Positions 34,871-43,521 of a DNA stretch of 64,000 nt are shown here, piece by piece. Within the stretch, counting starts at the first letter, position 1; each line of letters begins with the position of its first letter. The notes under the pieces are model-generated. The model searched no databases. It was given only the letters and a program-made list of their open reading frames with translations, and was not told where the DNA came from. The stretch spans positions 186,001-250,000 of the forward strand of contig CAYFFG010000001.1 in NCBI GenBank assembly GCA_964342355.1. Direction: 5' to 3'. This DNA is from Hirschia sp964342355. GTDB taxonomy: Bacteria; Pseudomonadota; Alphaproteobacteria; Caulobacterales; Hyphomonadaceae. Position numbers and translations under genes: made by a program.

Positions 34871-35785
34871 TTAAACCGCTATTTTACGTTGGATGGCGTC
34901 TTGATAGGCGTTGGCGACTGTTTCGCGCGCCGTATCGTATTCGCGCGGAAGCACCAGCAATTGTTCAAGCGTTGATATGCCGGTGAGCAGGATATCTTTT
35001 TCGATGACCAGCGCACGCTTTGAGCTCAGCGTCGCGCGGAGGTAATAGTCAAAAGCTTTGAGTGCGCGGGCAAACGCTTTGTCGTTTGTCTGGATCGCAG
35101 CTTCCTTACACAGCTTTAGTGATATCGCCACGCGCTCTTTGGCTTCCGGTTTGCCAGCGTGCAGAAGTGTTGCCGCCATTTTTAGGCGGGCAAGGGCCGT
35201 CGCCATTGGATTGTCATTATCCACCAATTGCTTTTCAGCTTCGGTTGGCCCTGAAATTGTTGGACCTTCATCTGCGCGACGGCGCTTGTCACCGTGATAA
35301 TCGGCTGGGTTTTTGCGGCGACGGCAGGGACCGGTGTAGTTTTTTGAGTCGACGAACGGACGCGGAGTTTCAATCACCATTTTCAGGCGCATTTCAACGT
35401 CGCGCGGCGAGCAGGGCTTGCGAAGGAATTCATCCATACCGGCGTTACGGCCAGCTAGCACCATTTCTTTTGTAATCTGACCAGACACGCCGATGATTGG
35501 CACACGGCGATAGCGGTCATCGTGCATTTGGCGGATGCGCTGTGTAGCGCTTACCGGATCAATTGTATTTTGTTCAGACCACTCAAGCAGAACCAAGTTA
35601 CAGTTGATCTGCTCCATTGCGTAATGAAGCTCGCTGAACTCTTTGACCGTTTCAATAATAGTCACGCCCAGCGTACGCAGGATTTCAGCCATCAGGCTGC
35701 GGCTAAAATGGTTTGAATCCATTATGATCACACGCACGTCGCGCGCGAGGTATTTACGTCTTTTCCTGACATCAAACAGTTGCAT
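34871..35785 (-). CDS. Pseudo-receiver protein, paralogue with Glu at the phosphorylation site
   Basis: 304 residues, same architecture as the gene that follows. The receiver starts VRVIIMDSNHFSRSLM. The expected phospho-acceptor Asp is Glu at position 68 (LVLLEWSEQ), and only one acidic residue remains in the first acidic pair, while the Ser (GVSGQ) and Lys (LRKPCS) are kept. It may be locked in an active-like state or work only as a partner. The linker motif DSKNYTGPCRRRK and DYHGDKRR (residues 146-170) matches its neighbour. The upstream gap contains a TTAA-N7-TTTA motif (35876-35890) similar to a CtrA site. Confidence 0.85.
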   Translation of the reverse strand: MQLFDVRKRRKYLARDVRVIIMDSNHFSRSLMAEILRTLGVTIIETVKEFSELHYAMEQINCNLVLLEWSEQNTIDPVSATQRIRQMHDDRYRRVPIIGVSGQITKEMVLAGRNAGMDEFLRKPCSPRDVEMRLKMVIETPRPFVDSKNYTGPCRRRKNPADYHGDKRRRADEGPTISGPTEAEKQLVDNDNPMATALARLKMAATLLHAGKPEAKERVAISLKLCKEAAIQTNDKAFARALKAFDYYLRATLSSKRALVIEKDILLTGISTLEQLLVLPREYDTARETVANAYQDAIQRKIAV

Positions 35786-35900
35786 AAAATCAACCCAATC
35801 CCGAAGTTGGATTGTAGGTTAGCGCGCGATGGTTTCACTCTGTTTGTGAGCGAATTAAAAATCTGGATATTTACGTTAACGACGCGTTTAGAAGTTAATT

Positions 35901-36419
35901 TCAACGCCTGAATGGTAAAGTTATAATCCGCCAACTAATCCAAATTGGCAGGATAATGCCTGCGCCGGTCAATGCAGGCCGCCATCCGTTTTGAACCGCC
36001 CAGACAGAGGCTTTTACAAGCTGTTCTCCGACATTTCCAGCTGTGGTGGCGGCGTCAAATTGCGGCCGAAACGGGTTGAAGTTGGTGATCTGAATAATCA
36101 GGCCCGCCAACACGCACCAGACCAATAAGTTAAAGAACTGGCCGAATTTTAGACTGAAAAGCCTGATAAAAATCGGACGTTTTGGTGGCAAGGGCCTGCC
36201 AATGCCCAAAAGGCGTGAAATCAGTCCGCGTTTTTTGGTTTTTGGGGGAAGCCCGTCATAGCTTTGAGCGCGTTCCTGGCGGTCTGCTTCGTTCAATGCG
36301 GCGACAACGTCACCGACAGAACCGGACTGAATTTCGCTAGCCGCAACAGAAGAGGACGCCGAAGCGTCCTCTTCCCAGATGATGCGAAGTTTGGGCAGTC
36401 TGAAACCGCGCTGCGCCAT
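35901..36419 (-). CDS. Hypothetical protein with two membrane segments
   Basis: 172 residues, not recognised. The first 60 residues are polar with an acidic, serine-rich stretch (EEDASASSSVAASEIQSG). A basic loop (PPKTKKRGLISRLLG) precedes two hydrophobic segments at about 95-113 (FFNLLVWCVLAGLIIQI) and 146-165 (GAGIILPIWISWRIITL). It follows the first MscS gene by 18 bases on the same strand and is probably co-transcribed. Confidence 0.7.
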   Translation of the reverse strand: MAQRGFRLPKLRIIWEEDASASSSVAASEIQSGSVGDVVAALNEADRQERAQSYDGLPPKTKKRGLISRLLGIGRPLPPKRPIFIRLFSLKFGQFFNLLVWCVLAGLIIQITNFNPFRPQFDAATTAGNVGEQLVKASVWAVQNGWRPALTGAGIILPIWISWRIITLPFRR

Positions 36420-36437
36420 ATCTGTCCGTCGCTATGC

Positions 36438-37289
36438 TTACTCGGCTGCAGACTTCCATACAGCCTTCTGGTCGATTGTGGTGTGCGGATAGGGGATGGA
36501 AATGCCGTTGGCGTCAAATACTTCTTTCACCTTCTTGGTCAGGGCGAATTTGACTTCCCAATAATCTGATGCGTCCACCCAGGAGCGTGTGGCGATGTCG
36601 ACAGAACTATCGCCCAGATTGACGACTTTGACGAAAGGCTCAGCTGGCGTTGCCTTGATACGGCTGTCTTCAGCGATAACGCCCTTGATGAGGGAAATCG
36701 CTTTATCCATGTCATCGGTGTAGTCGATACCAAAAGTCACATCTACACGGCGTTCGTTATAGCCAGAGAAGTTGGTGATGGCGCCGTCAATCGCCTGGCC
36801 GTTTGGCACCATGATTTTCACATTGTCCGGTGTCGCCAGAACGGTCTGGAAGAGGTTGATGTCTTTGACTGTGCCGCTCTCGCCTGCGGTGGTGATGAAG
36901 TCGCCGAGTTTGTATGGACGGAACACCATGATCATGACGCCAGCTGCAATGTTGCCGAGCGCACCCTGAAGCGACAAACCAATGGCCAGTGTCAGCGCAC
37001 CAAGGATGGCGACCAGCGATGTCGCCTGAACGCCAAACACCTGAAGAGCCGCGATGAAGACAGCGGCGGTAACAGCCCAGCGCACAAGTGAGGCGAAGAA
37101 ATTTCCAAGCGTGTCGTCAATTGTCTGGCTTTTCATCGCTTGCGTGCGAACAAGGCTGGCTAGCCAGCCAGCGACGCGAAGACCAATGAGAAGGACAACA
37201 AGCGCACCGAGCGCCTTCATGCCAAAGCCCAGGATTGGCGCTTGGTATTGTTCCCAAAGCGCGTTGATGTCGATATTGCTTAAATCCAT
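36438..37289 (-). CDS. MscS-family mechanosensitive channel
   Basis: 283 residues, the size of E. coli MscS. Three membrane segments: ALGALVVLLIGLRVAGWLASLV, RWAVTAAVFIAALQVFGV and the pore-lining VAILGALTLAIGLSLQGALGNIAAGVMIMVFRPYKLGDFI with the Gly/Ala-rich packing of TM3. The cytoplasmic beta domain has PNGQAIDGAITNFS and a C-terminal ISIPYPHT. It should open under membrane tension on hypo-osmotic shock. A larger paralogue is 101 bases upstream. Confidence 0.95.
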   Translation of the reverse strand: MDLSNIDINALWEQYQAPILGFGMKALGALVVLLIGLRVAGWLASLVRTQAMKSQTIDDTLGNFFASLVRWAVTAAVFIAALQVFGVQATSLVAILGALTLAIGLSLQGALGNIAAGVMIMVFRPYKLGDFITTAGESGTVKDINLFQTVLATPDNVKIMVPNGQAIDGAITNFSGYNERRVDVTFGIDYTDDMDKAISLIKGVIAEDSRIKATPAEPFVKVVNLGDSSVDIATRSWVDASDYWEVKFALTKKVKEVFDANGISIPYPHTTIDQKAVWKSAAE

Positions 37290-37390
37290 AGTTAGCCCTC
37301 TCTTTCCATGGTCGATTAAACTTTAGTGCGTACTCATGACGCTTTTATCGTGATTGGCGCAAAATGCGAATATGATGTCATGTCAGCTGA

Positions 37391-38623
37391 TTAGCCATCA
37401 TTGTGGTCGCCAGATTCAATTGTTTCCAGCTTCGGGTTCGACTTCGGCGCGTGCACATATTCCACCTGATGCGGGTAAGGAATAGTGATGCCATTGGCGT
37501 CAAACGCTTCTTTGACTTTCTTAAGCATGGCTGCCTGCAGGTCGACATAGTCGGTTTGGGCGCACCATGCGCGCAAGCGCATATCAACCGACCAGTCACC
37601 CAGATTGATCACGCCGAGCCAGATAGGCGGTTCCTTGAAAATGCGCGGTTCATCAGCAACGACATTGCGAATGACGTCAAAGGCATGATCGATATTATCA
37701 TCGTATGAAATGGAATACACCAGATCCAGTCGGCGGTGTTTGTGTGATGTGGCGTTGACGATCACATCGCCCCACGCCTTGTCATTGGGAACGACCAGCT
37801 TTTTGTTGTCCAGCGTCATGATGGTGGTGATGAATGGCGTAATGTCGGCGACAATGCCTTCAGCGCCGCCAACATTGACGAAATCACCGATACGGTAGGG
37901 ACGAAAGAAAGCCAGCATCATACCAGCTGCAACACCCTTCAGCGTGTCTTGCATCGCCAGAGCGATTGCCAAACCCGCCGCACCGACTACAGCGACAAGC
38001 GATGTAGTTTCAAACCCAAATTGCGTGAGCGCAAACACGGCTGCGATCGCCATGATGACGTATTTCAGCATCGAGCCGAAAAACGAGAACATCGTGCGGT
38101 CAGTTCTGGAATTGCGCTTGGAAATCTTTTCGCCAAAGTCGCGGATATTGTTGGCGAACCAGTTCGACATCAACCAGGCGCTGATCAAAATTGCAACAGC
38201 TGCTAATGCCTGTCCGCCCAGGGATTGAGCGGTTGAGATCGTGTGAAACCCCAGGAAGTTTGCCGAAACCAACGCGCCTAAACCCATGACGCATAAACGC
38301 AGGAACGCGCCGATCATATCCAGTACGGGGCCGGCTGTTTCTTCCCGGCGAAGTCCGCGGGCGATCAGCTTGAACAGGCCAGCCAGGATCCATCCAGCAA
38401 TGTAGGCGATCAGCATGATCAGGACAGCAAGAAGCATAGAGCCCCAAATGCTGGCGAATAGGGGGAACTGCGCTTCTATCTGGTCTTGCCAGACATCCAG
38501 ATTAAAGCTGGGCGTCGCCTGAAAAACTGGAAGCATGAAGGAAATCCCCGATTCGCTAAGGTCCACCGACCAAGCGACATTAACGAGGTAAAAAACGAGC
38601 GCAATCAGATAAAATGGCGCCAT
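37391..38623 (-). CDS. Larger MscS-family mechanosensitive channel
   Basis: 410 residues: the MscS core (YVIMAIAAVFALTQFGFETTSLVAVVGAAGLAIALAMQDTLKGVAAGMMLAFFRPYRIGDFV, then VVPNDKAWGDVIVNATSHKHRRLDLVYSISYDDN) with about 150 extra N-terminal residues carrying three more membrane segments. The pore helix has Gln-Asp-Thr-Leu-Lys in place of the usual Gly after the Ala-rich part. C-terminal ITIPYPHQVEYV. It follows the DNA ligase gene by 30 bases, so it may share its transcript. Confidence 0.94.
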   Translation of the reverse strand: MAPFYLIALVFYLVNVAWSVDLSESGISFMLPVFQATPSFNLDVWQDQIEAQFPLFASIWGSMLLAVLIMLIAYIAGWILAGLFKLIARGLRREETAGPVLDMIGAFLRLCVMGLGALVSANFLGFHTISTAQSLGGQALAAVAILISAWLMSNWFANNIRDFGEKISKRNSRTDRTMFSFFGSMLKYVIMAIAAVFALTQFGFETTSLVAVVGAAGLAIALAMQDTLKGVAAGMMLAFFRPYRIGDFVNVGGAEGIVADITPFITTIMTLDNKKLVVPNDKAWGDVIVNATSHKHRRLDLVYSISYDDNIDHAFDVIRNVVADEPRIFKEPPIWLGVINLGDWSVDMRLRAWCAQTDYVDLQAAMLKKVKEAFDANGITIPYPHQVEYVHAPKSNPKLETIESGDHNDG

Positions 38624-38653
38624 TTCCTGCAGGCTGTTAATTGTATGAATTGA

Positions 38654-40291
38654 TCAGGGTTTGGTATCGTGTTGCTTTATAAGCATTTCTAGTGCTTCCA
38701 GCTTGTCTGCTTCAACAGCAGGTTTGTCCCAGCGAATACGATGGATCCGGGGAAAGCGCATCGCCACACCGGATTTGTGGCGCGGCGACTTATGAATGCC
38801 CTCAAAGGCCACTTCCAGCACCAGCCCTTTTTCCTTGTTTGCCGCAACAGATGTGACGGGGCCAAACCGATCAATCGTGTTGTTTTTTATGAAGGCGTTT
38901 AGGTCTTTGAGTTCGTCATCTGTAAAGCCGAAATAGGCTTTTCCAACAGGTGCGAGCTGATCTTCTCCGTCGACGTTGCGCCATACCCCGAAAGTAAAAT
39001 CGGAAAACTGGCCGGACCGGCGACCGTGACCACGCTGGGCGTACATCAAAACCGCATCAATCAGATATGGATCGCGTTTCCATTTATACCACTGACCTTT
39101 CGGGCGGCCGGGCACATAAACGCTGTCCCAACGCTTGAGCATCACGCCTTCAATCTCAGGCGTTGGCGGTTCTGCGCGTAACTGGTCAAGCGCATTAATG
39201 TCTTCAGCAGGTATTTGAGGTGACAGGTCAATGCGATCTGATCCAAGCGAGACAACAAATGTTTCCAGTCGTTTGCGCCGTTCACGGAAAGGCAAGCCTC
39301 GTAAGTCGTCGCCTTCCAACGAGAGAATGTCGTAGGCGCGGATAAAAGCGGGCAATTGTGCTTGCAGTTTTTTGGATGGCGCCTTTCGATTGATCCGCTT
39401 TTGCAAATCGTTGAACGGCGCAACGCCGCCATCCGTATTCCGCACCAGTAATTCGCCATCTATCGCTGCGTTAAACGACATACCTTCGATAACATCAGGA
39501 AAGCCGTGCGAAATGTCTTCACCAGTGCGGGTATAAATCCGACGCGTTCCGTTTTCAGAAGCGGCCTGCACGCGAATGCCATCCCATTTCCACTCAAATG
39601 CAAACATATCCGGACAAATAACATCCGGGTCGATAGCGTCGGGATTGTCGCGATCCTTTTTGGCGACAAGCGGATGCGCCAGCATCACCGGCCGAAACGG
39701 TGCGGACAAATCCACGGTCGGTTTGTCTCCTCGACCTTCCAACCAGGCAAACAAGTCTTCATAAGGCGGGGCAAGGCCGTACCAGATTTCTTCTATCTCG
39801 TTGATCTCAATGTCGCCCATGTCAGCCAAAACCTGTTTGGCAAGGCGCGCAGACACACCAATGCGAAGCCCGCCGGTAACAAGCTTTAAAAGCGCCCACC
39901 GCTCAGACGCGGATAGATATTCCATCCAGCGCTCAACGTGCTGACGCGCTTCTTCTTTTGTTGAGGCGTTTAGCGTCTCAACTACGTCTTCCAGCATCAA
40001 TGGTGTGTTGGCGCCGTGCTCTGTCGGCCAGAGAAGAGAAACGGTTTCGGCCAGATCGCCGACAAAATCATACGACATGGCAAAGAGTTCGGGATCAAAC
40101 CTATCGTTTGCCATCTCACGGATTGCGCCTGACTTGATAGATTTTAGCTCCAGGTCGCGTGTCACGGCGGCAAGCGCCAGTCCGCGCGCAGGATCAGGTG
40201 TCGTTTCCAGATAATTGCGCAAAATGCGGATCTTATCGTTTCGACCGGGCGTCAGCACTAAACGATCGAGAAGGGCGGCAAAAGATTTCAT
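38654..40291 (-). CDS. Cisplatin-type ATP-dependent DNA ligase (ligase-associated cluster)
   Basis: 545 residues. N-terminal ligase domain, then the adenylation domain with the active-site lysine in FEWKWDGIRVQ, AIDGELLVR, PSKKLQAQLPAFIRAYDILSLEGDDLRG, EGVMLKRWDSVYVPG and WYKWKRDP, then an OB-fold. It seals DNA nicks using ATP, and in alphaproteobacteria it belongs to a four-gene repair set with an exonuclease, a DEXH helicase and PdeM. The exonuclease is upstream on the same strand, separated only by a small lipoprotein gene. Confidence 0.94.
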   Translation of the reverse strand: MKSFAALLDRLVLTPGRNDKIRILRNYLETTPDPARGLALAAVTRDLELKSIKSGAIREMANDRFDPELFAMSYDFVGDLAETVSLLWPTEHGANTPLMLEDVVETLNASTKEEARQHVERWMEYLSASERWALLKLVTGGLRIGVSARLAKQVLADMGDIEINEIEEIWYGLAPPYEDLFAWLEGRGDKPTVDLSAPFRPVMLAHPLVAKKDRDNPDAIDPDVICPDMFAFEWKWDGIRVQAASENGTRRIYTRTGEDISHGFPDVIEGMSFNAAIDGELLVRNTDGGVAPFNDLQKRINRKAPSKKLQAQLPAFIRAYDILSLEGDDLRGLPFRERRKRLETFVVSLGSDRIDLSPQIPAEDINALDQLRAEPPTPEIEGVMLKRWDSVYVPGRPKGQWYKWKRDPYLIDAVLMYAQRGHGRRSGQFSDFTFGVWRNVDGEDQLAPVGKAYFGFTDDELKDLNAFIKNNTIDRFGPVTSVAANKEKGLVLEVAFEGIHKSPRHKSGVAMRFPRIHRIRWDKPAVEADKLEALEMLIKQHDTKP

Positions 40292-40353
40292 GCAGAATCA
40301 TATGGGCGCACCACGCAGGGAATGCACCATGAAAAACACATGAGACGGAAGAC

Positions 40354-40578
40354 CTAGAAGCCTGTGTCGTCTTCAGCGTTTTGATCTTCAGGCGTTTCCG
40401 TCTCATCTTGGTCCAGATAGGGATTGCGCACATTCGGGTCGCTCACCCCTTCAAATGCTTCTGGTGGTGGCGGCGGCACATCTGGCGGCGGCGGGCCAGA
40501 TCCTTCTGGTTCAAGAAGAATATCGCAGCCACAAAGCGCAAGCGCAGCTATCCCTGCAGCAAGAGATTTCAGTGTCAT
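40354..40578 (-). CDS. Small proline-rich acidic lipoprotein, unknown function
   Basis: 74 residues from the ATG at 40578; the frame is open to 40629. A signal sequence (MTLKSLAAGIAALALCGC) ends in a lipobox-like LCGC, then PEGSGPPPPDVPPPPPEAF and a very acidic tail. No family is recognised. It lies between the exonuclease and the ligase genes, in the position of an operon member, but nothing suggests a repair role. Confidence 0.6.
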   Translation of the reverse strand: MTLKSLAAGIAALALCGCDILLEPEGSGPPPPDVPPPPPEAFEGVSDPNVRNPYLDQDETETPEDQNAEDDTGF

Positions 40579-40664
40579 TTCCAAGAACTCCAGTCTCCCA
40601 GCGACGCTGGCTCGCTGTTCCCCCTGCATCCTTTATGCCTAAAGGACTCAATTCCAAGCTGATA

Positions 40665-41681
40665 CTAAGCGCTTTCTTCGTCATAGCCTACCAGTTTCAG
40701 CGGGCGTGCGCACAGACCGTTCAATTGCGCCCAACGAACAAGCGCTTCTTCGCGGCCATGGGTGATCCAGAGTTCATCAGGAGAAATTTCCTGAGCCGTT
40801 TCTGTGAGTTCGTCCCAGTCTGCGTGGTCAGAAATGATCATCGGTAGTTCAATACCTGACGCTTTTGCCCGTGCGCGCACCCGCATCCAGCCGGAGGCAA
40901 AAGCCCGAATGGGGTCATCCAGCATTCTTGCAAGTTTATCGGTCAAAGTCTGAGACGGCCCGATAACAACGGTGCCTTTCGTTTCAAACGGGTGGGCTTT
41001 GTCAGGATCGGGCAGGATTTCGACATCCCCCAGATCGACGCCATATTTTGCATAAACAGCGTTTAGTCCCTGAAGTGACTTATGCGCCCAGATGGTTTTA
41101 TCGTACCCAGCAGCGCGCAATAGGGCGATCACGCGTTGTGCTTTTCCAAGCGAATAAGCCCCGATGAAATGCGCGCGTTCGGGAAACGTTTCAACGCTTA
41201 ACAATAGTTTTGCGATTTCATCTTCGGGCGGCGGATGGCGAAAGACTGGCAAAGCAAATGTGGCTTCGGTGATGAAGACATCGCACTTAACTGGCTCAAA
41301 CAGGGCGCAAGTAGGGTCAGGGCGACGTTTATAATCGCCCGTACACACCATTTTCAGACCTTTGTATTCAACGACGGCCTGACCTGATCCGAGCACATGC
41401 CCAGCAGGCGCCAGGCTGACAGTGACGCCATTAATGTCTGTTGTGTCGCCGTAAGCGACGGGTTGGCGTGTCTTGGCGAACGCTTCGCCATAGCGTACTT
41501 CCATCATGTCGAGCGTGGGCGCTGTCGCCAAAACTGCGTCATGGCCAGATCGTGCATGATCGGCATGGGCGTGCGTAATGACAGCGCGATCCACTTTGCG
41601 GACCGGGTCAATGTGAAAGTTGCCTACAGGGCAATAGAGCCCAGCGGGTGTCGGGCGTAAGAGGTCTTCAGGCCGGATCAT
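40665..41681 (-). CDS. Ligase-associated DNA exonuclease (metallo-beta-lactamase/beta-CASP fold)
   Basis: 338 residues. Metal-binding THAHADHARSGH, then PAGHVLGSGQAVVEYKGLKMVCTGDYKRRPDP, FITEATFALPVF, and the C-terminal IISDHADWDELTET and WITHGREEALV. This family (mRNA 3'-processing-factor-like) travels with the ATP-dependent ligase and the DEXH helicase. The start codon at 41681 has no ribosome site; instead the terminator hairpin of the carbonic anhydrase gene ends only about 10 bases before it, with its U tract touching the ATG. Confidence 0.93.
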   Translation of the reverse strand: MIRPEDLLRPTPAGLYCPVGNFHIDPVRKVDRAVITHAHADHARSGHDAVLATAPTLDMMEVRYGEAFAKTRQPVAYGDTTDINGVTVSLAPAGHVLGSGQAVVEYKGLKMVCTGDYKRRPDPTCALFEPVKCDVFITEATFALPVFRHPPPEDEIAKLLLSVETFPERAHFIGAYSLGKAQRVIALLRAAGYDKTIWAHKSLQGLNAVYAKYGVDLGDVEILPDPDKAHPFETKGTVVIGPSQTLTDKLARMLDDPIRAFASGWMRVRARAKASGIELPMIISDHADWDELTETAQEISPDELWITHGREEALVRWAQLNGLCARPLKLVGYDEESA

Positions 41682-41683
41682 AA

Positions 41684-41709
41684 AAACAAAATGGGGGCAT
41701 ATGCCCCCA
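41684..41709 (-). terminator. Terminator of the carbonic anhydrase gene, directly before the exonuclease start
   Basis: Perfect 18-base palindrome TGGGGGCATATGCCCCCA (41692-41709) followed on the minus strand by TTTTGTTTTT and then the exonuclease ATG. The stop of the carbonic anhydrase gene lies 25 bases upstream. Confidence 0.8.
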
Positions 41710-41734
41710 AAGTCATCCGTTGATCTTCTGTTAT

Positions 41735-42607
41735 TTAGTTCGGCGTTGAGAGCACAAAACGGCGATGCAGTGGCTGCGTCGGTCGGTTGTTTTCACCAAA
41801 CATCGCCTTGAACGCTGTGATCTGTGTCTTTGAAACCGTGAGAGGTGTCTGCATCACCGTCCAGTCGACAATTTCTGAACAGGGCGGTGTCGTTAGTGAG
41901 CCTTGATAGCGATAGGCAGCCCGGTTCTTTGGCAGCAGCTCTTCAAGGTCCAGCTTGAATGCAACAGATGCATGGCCCTGAGTTGTGGGCGCTGACCACC
42001 ACATCGGGTCGAGCTGTTCGTTCGACGCGCCTTCAGCAAACATGACGCCTATAACCGCCAGTGAGCCATCGCTGGCCTGGTGGACAAAATGCCCTTCCAT
42101 CGGGAAATGACGACCGCCAAATGTGTGCTCGGACGGTGCGTGGAAGTGGAATTGAACCAGCTTGTAGGCCTTGCCGTCGCGCACCAACCCACCAGCATGA
42201 TCAAGGTTCATCTGAAGCGTGTGACCATTATTGACCACTTCACCCTGACCAATAACTTCCCAGTCAATCTGAGGGGCTGAAGTGAATGCGTTGATCGAAT
42301 GAGAGATATCAATGGGCGATTGCTGGATACCAGCACTACAGGCGATATTGTCGTTGCTCAATTCTCCCCAGCGTTCCGGTCCCATATGCCCAGTGTAGGT
42401 CCAGTGAGACGCGCCATGATCGTCTTTCTTTTTTGATTTTTGAGCAGAAGTTTTGTGTGTTTGAGCCTGCTCGTGGCCATGATGCGCATCATTGGATGAC
42501 GGCAGCTCATTGTGAACGTCTGGCTTGTTGTGAGGCGGTGCGGCAGAGCTGGGGGTGGCGAAAAAAAGCGTAGCGCTGGCGACAAGTAGGTAGGACTTAA
42601 ACGTCAT
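41735..42607 (-). CDS. Periplasmic alpha-carbonic anhydrase with His-rich N-terminal extension
   Basis: 290 residues. Signal peptide MTFKSYLLVASATLFFATPSSA. Residues 26-69 form a polar, His/Lys-rich extension (DVHNELPSSNDAHHGHEQAQ, then KSKKKDDHGASHW). The alpha-class domain follows: CSAGIQQSPIDI, zinc ligands in FHFHAPSEH and EGHFVHQ, LTTPPCSEIVDWTV and RPTQPLHRR. It hydrates CO2 in the periplasm. Two cysteines (NIACSAG and PPCSEI) match the family disulfide. The extension may bind Zn or Cu; this is inference. Confidence 0.94.
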   Translation of the reverse strand: MTFKSYLLVASATLFFATPSSAAPPHNKPDVHNELPSSNDAHHGHEQAQTHKTSAQKSKKKDDHGASHWTYTGHMGPERWGELSNDNIACSAGIQQSPIDISHSINAFTSAPQIDWEVIGQGEVVNNGHTLQMNLDHAGGLVRDGKAYKLVQFHFHAPSEHTFGGRHFPMEGHFVHQASDGSLAVIGVMFAEGASNEQLDPMWWSAPTTQGHASVAFKLDLEELLPKNRAAYRYQGSLTTPPCSEIVDWTVMQTPLTVSKTQITAFKAMFGENNRPTQPLHRRFVLSTPN

Positions 42608-42716
42608 TCATGCCTCTTAGGGATGATCATGAATGCGCCGCTTGAAAACATTCAGGGCGCGGTTGGCGCGACCATGCCTTCAATTGCTTAGAAAATGATT
42701 ACAACCGGCAAAAAGT

Positions 42717-43400
42717 TTAACGAGGGACCGCAGAAATTTCACTAATAGTTTGAATGCGGGACTGGTCGATCGTGTTGCCCATCGCGGAACCCAACACCGT
42801 CGTTTCAATATGTGTGACCACTGGGCGACCATCCACCTGGGCTTCACATCGACCGGAAATTTCCATCTGTGTCACCTTGGCGACAATGACCGGTTTGACG
42901 GGTTCTTCCAGCTTGTAACTAAACGTTTTGACGACACCCTTTGCCTTGTCGATATTCAAAGTGACACGGGTCTTTTCCCAGACCTTTTTCTGGTATTTGT
43001 CGAAAGCGGCTTTCGGATTGGCTGGGAACGAAAAGACCGCTTCCTCCGTTGTCTCCGAGACCAGTTCAACCGGTCCTCCGACAACATCTGTATAGTCGTC
43101 GCACCAGATGCCATTTTCATTTTGCTCAAGATTCTTTTTCATCTGATCATATTTTGCATCGGTGGGCAGATGCAGAATGGTGATGTCGCGCCCGGCGCCC
43201 GGCGTGTATGTCGCGAGATAGCGAAGGTGTCCCCATTCAGAGTCTTTCTGATCCTCAATGCGCGTTTCAAACTGAATGGAAAAGTCATCGCCCTTTGGCA
43301 GGGCCGCCTCGCGAAAAAGCGCAGGCCATTTGGTTTGATCAGCGTGTGCTGACGGTGAGACAACAAGTGTTGCGGTGATCAAAGCCATATATTTCAGCAT
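42717..43400 (-). CDS. Hypothetical periplasmic protein
   Basis: About 227 residues from the ATG at 43400; an earlier open extension (to 43475) has no signal peptide at its start. The N-terminus is a signal sequence (MLKYMALITATLVVSPSAHADQTKW). The mature part is mixed alpha/beta with two cysteines (GIWCDDY and ISGRCEAQVDG), the latter two possibly joined. I do not recognise a family. It is divergent from the Lhr-like helicase gene and next to the carbonic anhydrase, 109 bases away. Confidence 0.7.
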   Translation of the reverse strand: MLKYMALITATLVVSPSAHADQTKWPALFREAALPKGDDFSIQFETRIEDQKDSEWGHLRYLATYTPGAGRDITILHLPTDAKYDQMKKNLEQNENGIWCDDYTDVVGGPVELVSETTEEAVFSFPANPKAAFDKYQKKVWEKTRVTLNIDKAKGVVKTFSYKLEEPVKPVIVAKVTQMEISGRCEAQVDGRPVVTHIETTVLGSAMGNTIDQSRIQTISEISAVPR

Positions 43401-43521
43401 AGGAATTCGCGCTCTTTTGGAAGGTGGCTGGTCTTGAAGCACCAAACATTCAATTATGGACTGAAATATGGCCATTTCGCCTTCAGGTGGAAAGAATTAA
43501 GAGCGCGTCCTCACATCACAA

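Noticed and set aside
42750..43352. A 200-codon plus-strand reading frame opposite the hypothetical secreted protein
   Set aside because: The minus-strand frame has a signal peptide and normal composition; the plus frame is Cys/Phe/His-rich and has no start context.
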